Positions 34,147 through 43,451 of a stretch of DNA of 64,000 nt are shown here, piece by piece. Source of the stretch: Wocania_A sp965224845 (lineage in GTDB: Bacteria > Bacteroidota > Bacteroidia > Flavobacteriales > Flavobacteriaceae); NCBI GenBank assembly GCA_965224845.1, contig CBDDAJ010000015.1, positions 186,001 through 250,000 of the forward strand, in the 5' to 3' direction. The position numbers were made by a program, and so were the translations under genes. The notes below the pieces were generated by a model. The model had not been told where the DNA came from, did no database searches, and saw nothing but the letters and a program-made list of their open reading frames with translations. Each line of letters begins with the position of its first letter. The first letter of the stretch is position 1.

Positions 34147-34167
34147 TCAAACTAATTTTTAATACTA

Positions 34168-37100
34168 ATGACAAAAGATAAAAAACAAAAGAAAGTAGAT
34201 AAAGAGTTTGGTTTATCATCCTGGGCAATTAACAATAAAACAACTATGTATGTTTTAATTGCCTTAATACTTTTTCTAGGTGCTGGTGCATATTTTAGTA
34301 TGCCCAGAGAAAACTTCCCTGAAATTAAAGAAACCAAAATTTATATTAGTTCAGTATATCCTGGAAATACTGCTGAAGATATTGAAAAACTTATTACCGA
34401 TCCTATTGAGGACAAGCTTAAAACTGTAAGTAATGTTGTTGAAATTACCTCAACATCGCAAGAAGATTATTCTATTATCATTGTAGAATTTGATGAAAAC
34501 ATTACTGTAGACGCTGCAAAACAAAAAGTAAAGGATGAAGTAGACACTGAAACTTCTGGAGAAGATTGGCCAACTTTTAATGGAGCTAAAGTAGAGCCCA
34601 ATATTTTCGATTTAAGTATGTCTGAAGAAATTCCTATTCTAAACATTAATATCTCAGGAGATTACCCTGTAGATAAATTAAAAGAATATGGTGAATACCT
34701 GGAAGATAAGATAGAAAGTCTACAAGAAATAAAACAAGTTGATATTCGTGGTGCTCAAGAAAAAGAAGTAGAAGTTGCTGTAGACATTTATAAAATGATG
34801 GCTGCTCAAGTGAGTTTTGACGATGTTATTAATACTATTAGCAGAGAAAACATGACCATGTCTGCAGGTAATTTAATTACAAGTGGGCAACGACGTACCA
34901 TTAGAATTCTTGGAGAAATTGATGAACCAAGTGAACTTGAAGATTTTGTTGTAAAGTCTGAAATGGGGAACTCCATTTATTTAAAAGATATAGCCACAGT
35001 AACTTTTAAAGATGAAGACAAAACAACATTTGCCAGAGAATTTGGAGCACCTGTAGTCATGCTAGATGTAAAAAAACGAGCAGGAAAAAACATGGTTGCT
35101 GCAGCAGAACAGATTGAAGTAATTATTGAGGAAGCCATAGCCAATGTATTTCCTCCAGACTTAAAAATTACAGTGGCTAATGATCAATCTTCGAAAACTA
35201 TTGGACAAGTTGATGATTTAGTTAATAATATCATATTTGGTATCATTCTCGTTGTTACCGTTTTAATGTTCTTTTTAGGATTTAAAAACGCTTTGTTTGT
35301 TGGGTTCGCCATACCAATGTCCATGTTTATGTCACTTATGATATTGAACATGTTTGGTTATACTATGAATACCATGATTCTCTTTGGGCTTATTATGGGG
35401 CTTGGAATGTTAGTAGACAATGGTATTGTTGTGGTTGAAAATGTGTATCGCCTTATGGATCAAGAAGGGTTGAGTCGTATAGAAGCCGCAAAAAAAGGTA
35501 TTGGTGAAATTGCTTTTCCTATCATCATTTCAACAGCTACAACGGTTGCAGCATTTATTCCACTAGGATTATGGCCTGGAGTTATGGGGCAATTCATGAT
35601 TTATTTTCCAATCACCTTATCAGTAGTTTTAGGCTCATCATTATTTGTAGCGATCTTTTTCAACTCAGTTATGGTCTCTCAATTTATGACCACTGAAGAT
35701 AAAGATATGCCTCTAAAAAACATTATTAAAATCTCAGCAATTGTTGGTGGCATTGGCTTACTTATTATAATTTTTGGTGGTAGTTATAGAGGTTTAGGGA
35801 CCTTAATGGTAGTAACTGTTATTTTACTTTGGATGTATCGCTTATTCTTAAGAGGTTGGGCTAATGGGTTTCAAAATAACATTTTACCGCGTTGGGAACG
35901 TTTTTATGAAAAAACACTTCGTGCAGCATTAAGTGGAAAAAAACCTCAAATTATAAGTATCATTACATTTGTACTTTTATTTGCCGCAATTGTTGGCTTT
36001 ATAGGGTCTGTGGCTACTCAACGTACTAAAGTTGAGTTCTTCCCTGATAATACACCAAATCAAATTATAGTATATATAGAATACCCCGAAGGTACCGATA
36101 TTAAAAAGACCAATGCCATTACTAAAGATATAGAGCAACGTGTTTATAAAATTATAAATGGAGAAGCTTATATGCATGGAGACTTTAACTTTTTGACGGA
36201 AAGTGCTGTATCACAAGTTGGTGAAGGCGCAGGAAACCCTCAAACCGATGGTGGTTCTGCTGCAGAAATGCCACATCGTGGAAAAATTACTGCGACCATG
36301 CGTGAATATAAATATAGAGATGGAGCTGATAGTAATGTATTGCTTAAAAAGGTCCAAGAAGGTTTAAAAGGAATTTATCCAGGTGTTGCCATTTCTGTTG
36401 AAAAAGATGCCGTTGGCCCCCCTGTTGGTTATCCTATAAACTTGGAACTAAAAGGTGATAACTATTCTGAATTAATTGCTACCGCTGAAAAATTTCGCGA
36501 TTTTATCAATTCTAAAAACATTCAAGGTATTGATGAATTAAAAATTGATGTTAATAAGTCTAAGCCTTCAATGCAAGTTCAGGTAGATCGCAAAAAAGCC
36601 GGGGAGTTAGGTGTTACTTCAGGACAAGTAGGTCAACAGCTGCGTAATGCTATTTTTGGATCTAAAGCAGGTATCTATAAAGAAGATGGCGAAGATTATG
36701 ATATTTATGTACGTTTTAATGAAGAAAACAGATACAACAAAAGCGCTCTTTTTAATCAGAAAATAACGTTTAGAGATATGGCATCAGGACAAATAAAAGA
36801 AGTTCCTGTATCTGCTGTTGCAAAACAAAGTAATGCCTCTGGTTTTAGCGCTATAAAACATATACAAAGCAAAAGAGTAGTTACTGTATATTCTGCTTTG
36901 GCACCAGGTTTCACAGATGCTGGAGCTATCGTATCGCAAATTGAAAAAGAAACTGCTGATTATATTGAAAATGAAGTTCCTAAAACTGTTAAAATAAACT
37001 CCACTGGTCAAATTGAAGAACAAGAAAAGCAAATGACCTTTTTAATGGGTGCTTTTTTCACTGGCTTAGGTTTAATTTTCTTTATTTTAATATTTCAATT

Positions 37101-37704
37101 TAACTCGGTTTCTAAACCAGGTATTATCATGCTAGCTATATTTTTAAGCTTAATTGGCGTATTTGGAGGTATTGTTATAACCGGTAGCGCTTTCGTTATT
37201 ATGATGACCATGATGGGTATTATTTCGTTAGCAGGAATTGTAGTAAATAATGGTGTAGTACTTTTAGATTACACGCAATTGCTAATTGATAGAAAGAAAG
37301 TTGAACACAATTTAGAAGATGATCAATATCTTGAAACTCCAGATTTATTGGAAGCCATTATTAAAGGCGGGAAAGCACGTTTGCGCCCTGTACTATTAAC
37401 AGCAATCACTACTATTTTAGGATTAATTCCGCTGGCTACCGGCTTCAATATTAATTTCTTTACACTTTTTAGTGAGTTTAACCCACATATTTATATGGGT
37501 GGAGACAATGTGATTTTTTGGGGACCATTGGCATGGACTGTAATTTACGGTTTATTTGTTGCTACTTTCCTTACTTTAATTGTAGTGCCTATTTTATTCT
37601 TTTTAGTGACTAAATTTAAAATGTGGTTATACAACAATAGAGTAGCAAAGTATAGTGAGGTTGTCTCTCAAGAAGCCTTTAATATCAATAAACGAATTGA
37701 TTAA
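34168..37704 (+). CDS. RND-family multidrug efflux pump (AcrB/HAE-like)
   Basis: The 1178-residue inner-membrane protein has the RND layout: one helix near residue 30, a large periplasmic loop, six helices, a second helix-loop block and a final set of helices. The proton-relay region in helix 4 reads GMLVDNGIVVVEN, with Asp-Asn where AcrB has Asp-Asp, as in other members of this subfamily. A long cytoplasmic or helical insertion is present after the sixth helix. It uses proton flow to expel hydrophobic compounds; substrates cannot be told from sequence. The gene ends 69 bp before the end of a convergent gene, with a strong terminator between. Confidence 0.95.
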   Translation: MTKDKKQKKVDKEFGLSSWAINNKTTMYVLIALILFLGAGAYFSMPRENFPEIKETKIYISSVYPGNTAEDIEKLITDPIEDKLKTVSNVVEITSTSQEDYSIIIVEFDENITVDAAKQKVKDEVDTETSGEDWPTFNGAKVEPNIFDLSMSEEIPILNINISGDYPVDKLKEYGEYLEDKIESLQEIKQVDIRGAQEKEVEVAVDIYKMMAAQVSFDDVINTISRENMTMSAGNLITSGQRRTIRILGEIDEPSELEDFVVKSEMGNSIYLKDIATVTFKDEDKTTFAREFGAPVVMLDVKKRAGKNMVAAAEQIEVIIEEAIANVFPPDLKITVANDQSSKTIGQVDDLVNNIIFGIILVVTVLMFFLGFKNALFVGFAIPMSMFMSLMILNMFGYTMNTMILFGLIMGLGMLVDNGIVVVENVYRLMDQEGLSRIEAAKKGIGEIAFPIIISTATTVAAFIPLGLWPGVMGQFMIYFPITLSVVLGSSLFVAIFFNSVMVSQFMTTEDKDMPLKNIIKISAIVGGIGLLIIIFGGSYRGLGTLMVVTVILLWMYRLFLRGWANGFQNNILPRWERFYEKTLRAALSGKKPQIISIITFVLLFAAIVGFIGSVATQRTKVEFFPDNTPNQIIVYIEYPEGTDIKKTNAITKDIEQRVYKIINGEAYMHGDFNFLTESAVSQVGEGAGNPQTDGGSAAEMPHRGKITATMREYKYRDGADSNVLLKKVQEGLKGIYPGVAISVEKDAVGPPVGYPINLELKGDNYSELIATAEKFRDFINSKNIQGIDELKIDVNKSKPSMQVQVDRKKAGELGVTSGQVGQQLRNAIFGSKAGIYKEDGEDYDIYVRFNEENRYNKSALFNQKITFRDMASGQIKEVPVSAVAKQSNASGFSAIKHIQSKRVVTVYSALAPGFTDAGAIVSQIEKETADYIENEVPKTVKINSTGQIEEQEKQMTFLMGAFFTGLGLIFFILIFQFNSVSKPGIIMLAIFLSLIGVFGGIVITGSAFVIMMTMMGIISLAGIVVNNGVVLLDYTQLLIDRKKVEHNLEDDQYLETPDLLEAIIKGGKARLRPVLLTAITTILGLIPLATGFNINFFTLFSEFNPHIYMGGDNVIFWGPLAWTVIYGLFVATFLTLIVVPILFFLVTKFKMWLYNNRVAKYSEVVSQEAFNINKRID

Positions 37705-37730
37705 TTGATGACTAATTCGATTATTAGCAG

Positions 37731-37767
37731 AACCCCAGATTTTCAATTAATTGAAAATCTGGGGTTT
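37731..37767. terminator. Bidirectional terminator between the RND pump and the esterase
   Basis: AACCCCAGATTTTCAA (37731-37746) pairs perfectly with TTGAAAATCTGGGGTT (37751-37766) across a TTAA loop, with A and T tracts on the two sides. It serves both convergent genes. Confidence 0.9.
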
Positions 37768-37772
37768 CTTAA

Positions 37773-40352
37773 TTATCTCCATTCAAATTCTCCTGTCTCA
37801 ACAGACCAATCATTACCAAAAAAACCAGCACACTTTACGGCAGGCATCCCTTCGGTTAATACAGAATTATCAAACAATAACACATCAGGGAAAGTAGTCC
37901 CATTTACCAAATAATGGTTCATATAAGCAGCTTTCATCCCTTTACTCCCTGTTGCACTAACTACGCCAACACTAGCAAAATCACTATCTCTTCTAGGCAC
38001 AATAAAGTACATGCCCCATTGGTTACCAAATAATGATTTCCCGTTAAAGTTTACCCCATAATCTTTTACTTGTATTGGACTATCCTTTAAAAGCGTATTC
38101 CAGGCCAAATTATTGTCGGCATTACCATATATAACCACATTTCTATCCGGATACTTTTTTAAAGAAAAATCAGAGTCTTTTACAATTTCAATATGCCCGT
38201 TGGCACGGTACCAAAATGTTTCTGCATCAAACCTTGCCCTGTTGTAATACCATTCGTTTTCTGTTAAAGAGCCATTTGTAGCATAAACAAGCACTACATT
38301 ATTATTAAAAGCATCTTTAAAACCACCATTTCTATGCGGCCCTTTTTCTTTTAAACCTGGCGATGGTACTATTTGCCATTTCTCATTTATTCTCTTAAAA
38401 AAGACGCTTTTATCATTTTGAACTTCTAGTTGAGTATCATCAATGTTAATTATTTCCTTTGATTCTTTTAAAGCAGAAAAATCGACTTCAATCAAAGCAA
38501 CATTATCCGTTTTTAATTTGTAATCTTCTTCTTTTAAAAACTTAAAAGAACTGGTTTTAAAAGGTTTTTCTTGCTGATGAATTGTTATAAAATGTGATGA
38601 GGCAGATACCCCTGGCGATCCTGTATAAAATTCAAGTGTTTTTACATCGTTATGCTCTTTAATTGTTCTTTGCTTAAAAAAATCAAAAATAGGCTTCCAA
38701 TCTACACTGTGATTCCCATACCAATGGGTTCCACCTGGATATTCGTAATATGTGAAATCCGGATGAAACTTCCCCAAGCGTTCCCGCATATCGCGAGCAA
38801 TACTTGTTGGCACCACATTGTCAATTTCGCCATGTAAAACATAAATACCATGGTGCAAATAGTTTCGAATAAGCTGCAAAGTTCTACTGGGTGTACCAGC
38901 TCTTTGTATCATGTTTTCGATAGCGGTAGGAACACGTTTTGCAGACATTAGCTTTACTATTTTGGGAGTAATACCAAATCGTTTTAACTGTTCCTCTGGC
39001 ATACTTAACATGCTATTTATAAAACCGTCTCTGTATAAAAGCAAATCCGGATAACCAGCACATGGCGCAATAGCGGCGAAATAATCTGGATAAGTAGCTC
39101 CAAGATACCAAGTACCATGCCCCCCCATAGAATGCCCCGTTAAATATATTTTTTTGCTATCGGGTTTATAAATTTCTTTAGCATCAGCTAAAACTTCTAA
39201 AGCATCTAAACGCCCCCAATCTTCCCATGCAAAACCAAACGGGCGGCGATTTGTTGGTGCAACCAAATGTCCCCAATCTTTTTTCTTATAAGCATTCGCC
39301 TGGTTTACTGCTTCAACCGAAGCACCATGTACAGATAAAAATAATGCACCTTCATTTAAGGTTTTGTTACTTGATGGTGCCACACTGTAATATTGAATAC
39401 TTCCATCTATATTACTTTTAAGCGTACGTTTATGATGCTCATGCTTCGATTTTACTTGAATCTGAATTATTTTAGAGTCGATTAATGCTCCTTTTTTATC
39501 ATTTAAACTTAATTGTAAATCTGTCTTTTCAAGTCTTGTATTATCTACAACAGAAGCTATTTTAAATGGTATTTTTTGAACACTTAATGGCGGAATATCA
39601 GGTATATCTTGTGTTTGGCCTTTTCCATAAACCTTAGATGTAATAACATAATTTTTAATCCAATTTTCAGAAGCATTTACAATTCTAATAGCACCGAGAT
39701 AGGTTTTATTTTCCTCCACTAATACATCTGGCAATGTTAAATCTCTAGTTGTAAATTGAACCTTAGCCTGTGGTTTTATTAAACGTGCTCTAACTCTTGG
39801 AAAACGCCCTACCTTTAAAACAAACTTATTCAGCCCTTTTTTCAATTTTAATGGAATTAAATTCCATCCAAAATCGTAATGATCGCCTTCATGAGGCAGA
39901 CCATTAATTAATACAAGGGAATGCCCTGAAGCTTCAAAAAGAACGGTTTGTTCTGTGTTAGATTTATATGTTAAATACACATAGCTCGATCTTAAATTTC
40001 TATCATTAAAGCTATTGGTTGTATCGGTAGTAATCGTTTTCCATTGTAGTTGATTTCCCAAAAAATCTATATCAAAAACATCTTCATGTTCTGGGTTATA
40101 ATTCGGCTGTATTAAAAATCGGTTAAAAACGGGGTCTTTAGGAAATGCTGAAGAGTTAAACCTAAAATTCTGAATTTTTAAAGCTAAGCCCTTTTTAAAA
40201 ACGTGCAAAAGTTTCCCTTCGTTTATATTGTTAACTTTTTCTTTTCCAAAATACTCAACAATATTACCTGTTCTTTGTTGTGCTTGCAGGTTAGAGAAAG
40301 TGATTAATAAAAATAACAGGAGGCCTTTAATCTTAATTTTCGTTAAATACAT
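37773..40352 (-). CDS. Secreted alpha/beta-hydrolase (prolyl-oligopeptidase/esterase type)
   Basis: The 859-residue protein has a signal peptide (ending SNLQAQ), a long N-terminal beta-rich domain (about 330 residues) and a hydrolase domain with nucleophile motif GHSMGGHGTWYLG, an acid in HGEIDNVVPTS and a likely catalytic His in YPGGTHWYGNHSV. This is the catalytic triad of the S9/esterase superfamily; a carbohydrate esterase or peptidase are both possible. A C-terminal part (about 280 residues) is of unknown fold. It lies downstream of a TonB receptor gene on the same strand but after a terminator, so it may be expressed only partly with it. Confidence 0.85.
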   Translation of the reverse strand: MYLTKIKIKGLLLFLLITFSNLQAQQRTGNIVEYFGKEKVNNINEGKLLHVFKKGLALKIQNFRFNSSAFPKDPVFNRFLIQPNYNPEHEDVFDIDFLGNQLQWKTITTDTTNSFNDRNLRSSYVYLTYKSNTEQTVLFEASGHSLVLINGLPHEGDHYDFGWNLIPLKLKKGLNKFVLKVGRFPRVRARLIKPQAKVQFTTRDLTLPDVLVEENKTYLGAIRIVNASENWIKNYVITSKVYGKGQTQDIPDIPPLSVQKIPFKIASVVDNTRLEKTDLQLSLNDKKGALIDSKIIQIQVKSKHEHHKRTLKSNIDGSIQYYSVAPSSNKTLNEGALFLSVHGASVEAVNQANAYKKKDWGHLVAPTNRRPFGFAWEDWGRLDALEVLADAKEIYKPDSKKIYLTGHSMGGHGTWYLGATYPDYFAAIAPCAGYPDLLLYRDGFINSMLSMPEEQLKRFGITPKIVKLMSAKRVPTAIENMIQRAGTPSRTLQLIRNYLHHGIYVLHGEIDNVVPTSIARDMRERLGKFHPDFTYYEYPGGTHWYGNHSVDWKPIFDFFKQRTIKEHNDVKTLEFYTGSPGVSASSHFITIHQQEKPFKTSSFKFLKEEDYKLKTDNVALIEVDFSALKESKEIINIDDTQLEVQNDKSVFFKRINEKWQIVPSPGLKEKGPHRNGGFKDAFNNNVVLVYATNGSLTENEWYYNRARFDAETFWYRANGHIEIVKDSDFSLKKYPDRNVVIYGNADNNLAWNTLLKDSPIQVKDYGVNFNGKSLFGNQWGMYFIVPRRDSDFASVGVVSATGSKGMKAAYMNHYLVNGTTFPDVLLFDNSVLTEGMPAVKCAGFFGNDWSVETGEFEWR

Positions 40353-40474
40353 GGTAACTAATTTTTAATAAAATTAGGTATTTCTAGTTATCTTAAAATA
40401 TTTTTCGACCAACAACAGCAAGTCTTCTTTAAATAAATATATAAATTGGTACAGACTTAAAAATGATTACATAA

Positions 40475-40506
40475 AAAAACCCAGAGTTAAAAAACTCTGG
40501 GTTTTT
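40475..40506 (-). terminator. Terminator after the TonB receptor gene at 40529
   Basis: AACCCAGAGTT and AACTCTGGGTT form an 11-bp perfect stem around an AAAA loop, with A/T tracts on both sides. Reading on the minus strand it ends the TonB receptor gene. The remaining 120 bases before the esterase start hold nothing clear. Confidence 0.88.
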
Positions 40507-40528
40507 GAAAAGCATAAAGTTTAATAGT

Positions 40529-43165
40529 TTAAAATTTATAGTTTAAACCAATGCTATAGTTAGTTCCTAATTGCCCTAGCTGTTGCACTTCTGATGAATA
40601 AACAAATCGGCTTCCAGCTTGAGCTGTTCCTGTAGAAGCTAAAGTAACATCTGGATACACATCAAAAATATTATTAATAATTCCTGTTAGGCTTAGCTTA
40701 TCTGTAAAGTTATAACTTAAACTTAAATCTGTTGCGAGTTTAGACGATAGGTCTTGATCATTGGCAGGACCATTTGGAGAAGTGATGGTAACTTTACCAA
40801 ATAACGTATTATAAAGTCCAACATTAACTTTTTCAGACTCATAATCTAAGCCTAAAATAATTTTCGATTTTGGTCTCGCACTTGTAATTAACCCTTTTTC
40901 TATTCTTGCAAAAATATCATACCCTTCGGCTGCTAATGCAGCAGGGGTATTAATTGCAGAAATGGTAGTTTTGTTAAAGTTAGCCGCTAAATTAGCATGT
41001 AACTTACCAGAACCCATATCTATATTTCTATAATTTAAAACAAAATCGGCTCCGGTAGTTTTTGTATCACCCGCATTAATAAATACTTGAACTGCAACCA
41101 CATTACTATTATCTAAAATAGTCTCAACTGGATTTGTTGGCGCTCCTGGTGCACCATTAGTATATCCAATTTGGGAAGAAAATAATATACGATCATCTAC
41201 TTTAATATTATAAAAATCTAAAGATGCAGAAAAATTTCTATCAAACTTATAAGTAATTCCTGCTGCAAAGTTTTTAGACGTTTCATAAGTTAAACTAGGA
41301 ACGCCTAAAGCCTGAACTGCTGGATCATCATTTGCTAGAGTTCCTTGTTTTAATGGTTCCGGAGAACTTGCCACAATAATAAATTGGCTATTGGTTAAAT
41401 GGCGTTGGTGTAATGTTGGAGCTCTAAACCCTGTACTATAAGATGCTCTTATAGCCCCTTTATCTCCTAGCTTCTGACGTCCAAAAAGTTTCCATGAAAA
41501 ATTAGAATCATCAACATCAGAAAAACTTTCATAACGTCCTGCAACACCTAATAATAAAGCTTCAGATACATCAAAATCTAAACCGGCATAAGCAGCAAAG
41601 TTATTTCTATCCCATTCACCAGCTTCATTAGGCTTTACTCCGGCAAAAGAATCTGATCCTGCTCCAAAATATGATAACGGATCGCCCTCATTAGCATCAA
41701 AATACTCTACCTTATATTCAAAACCAAAAGAAGCACTTACCATCTCAGAAAATAAAGTTGAAAAATCTAAATTTCCAATCACATTACTTAAACTGTATCC
41801 GCCTGGGTGAAAGGTTCTTGGCGAAGTACCATTAAGTGCCAGGTAATCTCTATTTACCGAATTATTTACAGTATAACTAACACTGTTTTTTCCATAAGTA
41901 AGACTAGCATCTGCATTCCAGTTGTTCCCTAAGTCCATTTTCAATCCAACTGCATTTAAATGATCCTTAATTCTAGCTTCAAATGTAGGTTGATACCCTT
42001 GAAAATCTTCTGGAGGTGTTATAAATCCGGCATCAGCCACATCTCTTCTCCAATAAGGTGCTCTGTAATATGCAAAACTTTTACCGGTACGAAGGGTATA
42101 TCCATGGAATGAGTAAAACTCTGAATTCTCACCTACCGGATGCGACATGTTAACAAAAACATCGCCTTTTTCCAGGTCTGGCTGGCCAACATGCATTCCT
42201 AAATCCGGGTTGTTTTGAGCCCAGGCAATCTCATTTGGTCTGGCATCTCCTGGCAAATCAGCAATTCCCGGAGTTCCGGCTCTATTTGTAAGTCCCTGGT
42301 TATAATATCCTAATGTAAGGTTTATAAATCCACCATCTCCAAAACCAAGTGTTGTATTAAAGTCTGTTGCAAAATTAAATCCGTCGCCTTCAGAAGTAAT
42401 ACCTGTTTTTGCGCTAAATGTAGAAAATTGTGCATCTTTTTTAAGTACCATATTAATTACACCTGCAATGGCATCTGATCCGTATTGTGCCGATGCTCCA
42501 TCACGTAAAATCTCTACACGTTCTATAGCTGCAGTTGGTATACTTTTTAAATCTACACCAACTTCGCCTTTACCTGGTGTTCTGTTTAAGTATACTTGAG
42601 CACTTTGATTTTTACGTTTACCGTTAACTAAAACCAAAGTTCTACTTGGTCCTAAGCCACGTAAATCTGCCGGATCGTAATGTGCAGTTGCATCAGAAAT
42701 GGCTTGGTTTTGCGCATTAAATGACGGAACTTTAAAAGTTAACATCGCTTCAATTGTAGGTTGTCCCCCGCTTGTTAATTCTTCAACACCTATATTATCA
42801 ATAGGTACCGGAGAGTCTAAAATAGTTCTTGGTTTTGCTCTATTTCCTAAAAGAACAACTTCATCTAAAGCAACACCAGCTTGCATAGCAATATTTAATG
42901 TGCTTCCAGAAACAACAGCTTCTTGTGTTTCAAAACCAACATATGAAAAAACAAGGGTGTCTCCATTGCTGGCACTGATGGTATAATTACCATCAAAATC
43001 GGTAGTTGTTCCTGTAGTCGTTCCTTTAACAATTACTGAAACTCCTGGTAAGGGTTGAGAAGAATCATCGCTAACAGTACCTGAAACTTCTTGGGCTTCA
43101 GAAAAATGAAATGCTCCAAAGAGCATTAAAATCATAATCAAGTTAAGGTTTAAAAATTTACTCAT
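40529..43165 (-). CDS. TonB-dependent receptor with carboxypeptidase-like regulatory domain
   Basis: The 878-residue protein has a signal peptide (ending FSEAQ), the regulatory beta-sandwich (GTVSDDSSQPLPGVSVIVKGT, DFDGNYTISASNGD), a TonB-box region (LDEVVLLGNRAKP), a plug domain with LRDGASAQYGSDAIAGVINMVLK, and a barrel that ends in the aromatic strand NYSIGLNYKF. Such proteins import a ligand through the outer membrane. There is no susD partner beside it, so it is more likely a siderophore, peptide or small-molecule receptor than a classic SusC. A minus-strand -7 element TATTTTTG (43241 to 43234) is about 70 bp upstream. Confidence 0.93.
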   Translation of the reverse strand: MSKFLNLNLIMILMLFGAFHFSEAQEVSGTVSDDSSQPLPGVSVIVKGTTTGTTTDFDGNYTISASNGDTLVFSYVGFETQEAVVSGSTLNIAMQAGVALDEVVLLGNRAKPRTILDSPVPIDNIGVEELTSGGQPTIEAMLTFKVPSFNAQNQAISDATAHYDPADLRGLGPSRTLVLVNGKRKNQSAQVYLNRTPGKGEVGVDLKSIPTAAIERVEILRDGASAQYGSDAIAGVINMVLKKDAQFSTFSAKTGITSEGDGFNFATDFNTTLGFGDGGFINLTLGYYNQGLTNRAGTPGIADLPGDARPNEIAWAQNNPDLGMHVGQPDLEKGDVFVNMSHPVGENSEFYSFHGYTLRTGKSFAYYRAPYWRRDVADAGFITPPEDFQGYQPTFEARIKDHLNAVGLKMDLGNNWNADASLTYGKNSVSYTVNNSVNRDYLALNGTSPRTFHPGGYSLSNVIGNLDFSTLFSEMVSASFGFEYKVEYFDANEGDPLSYFGAGSDSFAGVKPNEAGEWDRNNFAAYAGLDFDVSEALLLGVAGRYESFSDVDDSNFSWKLFGRQKLGDKGAIRASYSTGFRAPTLHQRHLTNSQFIIVASSPEPLKQGTLANDDPAVQALGVPSLTYETSKNFAAGITYKFDRNFSASLDFYNIKVDDRILFSSQIGYTNGAPGAPTNPVETILDNSNVVAVQVFINAGDTKTTGADFVLNYRNIDMGSGKLHANLAANFNKTTISAINTPAALAAEGYDIFARIEKGLITSARPKSKIILGLDYESEKVNVGLYNTLFGKVTITSPNGPANDQDLSSKLATDLSLSYNFTDKLSLTGIINNIFDVYPDVTLASTGTAQAGSRFVYSSEVQQLGQLGTNYSIGLNYKF

Positions 43166-43451
43166 AATTTTTAGTTTTTGAATTAGTTATTGCTAATATA
43201 AATATATCAAGAGAGTTTTACAATGGAAAATTCAAAAATATTATGCATACATATAATTTATTCACAAAATATTTCTTAATTTTTTAAACATTTTAATACA
43301 TAATAAGTCAAAAAATATCAATAATTTAAAATTTGATCATTCTCCTTTTTATAGCTCATTACAATCACACAATAAACCCCTACTAAATAATTATATAAAA
43401 AAAACGATACTCCATTGTATTTCTTTAAATTTGCACTTCAATTTTACAACC
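43166..43451. promoter_or_regulatory. Divergent promoter region between the TonB receptor gene and aspS
   Basis: The 286-bp AT-rich gap holds a minus-strand -7 match TATTTTTG (43241 to 43234) for the receptor gene and a plus-strand match TAAATTTG (43426-43433), 18 bp before the aspS ATG at 43452. Nothing else was recognised here. Confidence 0.6.

Noticed and set aside
37705..37914. 69-codon open frame after the RND pump gene
   Set aside because: It reads through a strong bidirectional terminator and overlaps the end of the esterase gene on the other strand; no protein features.
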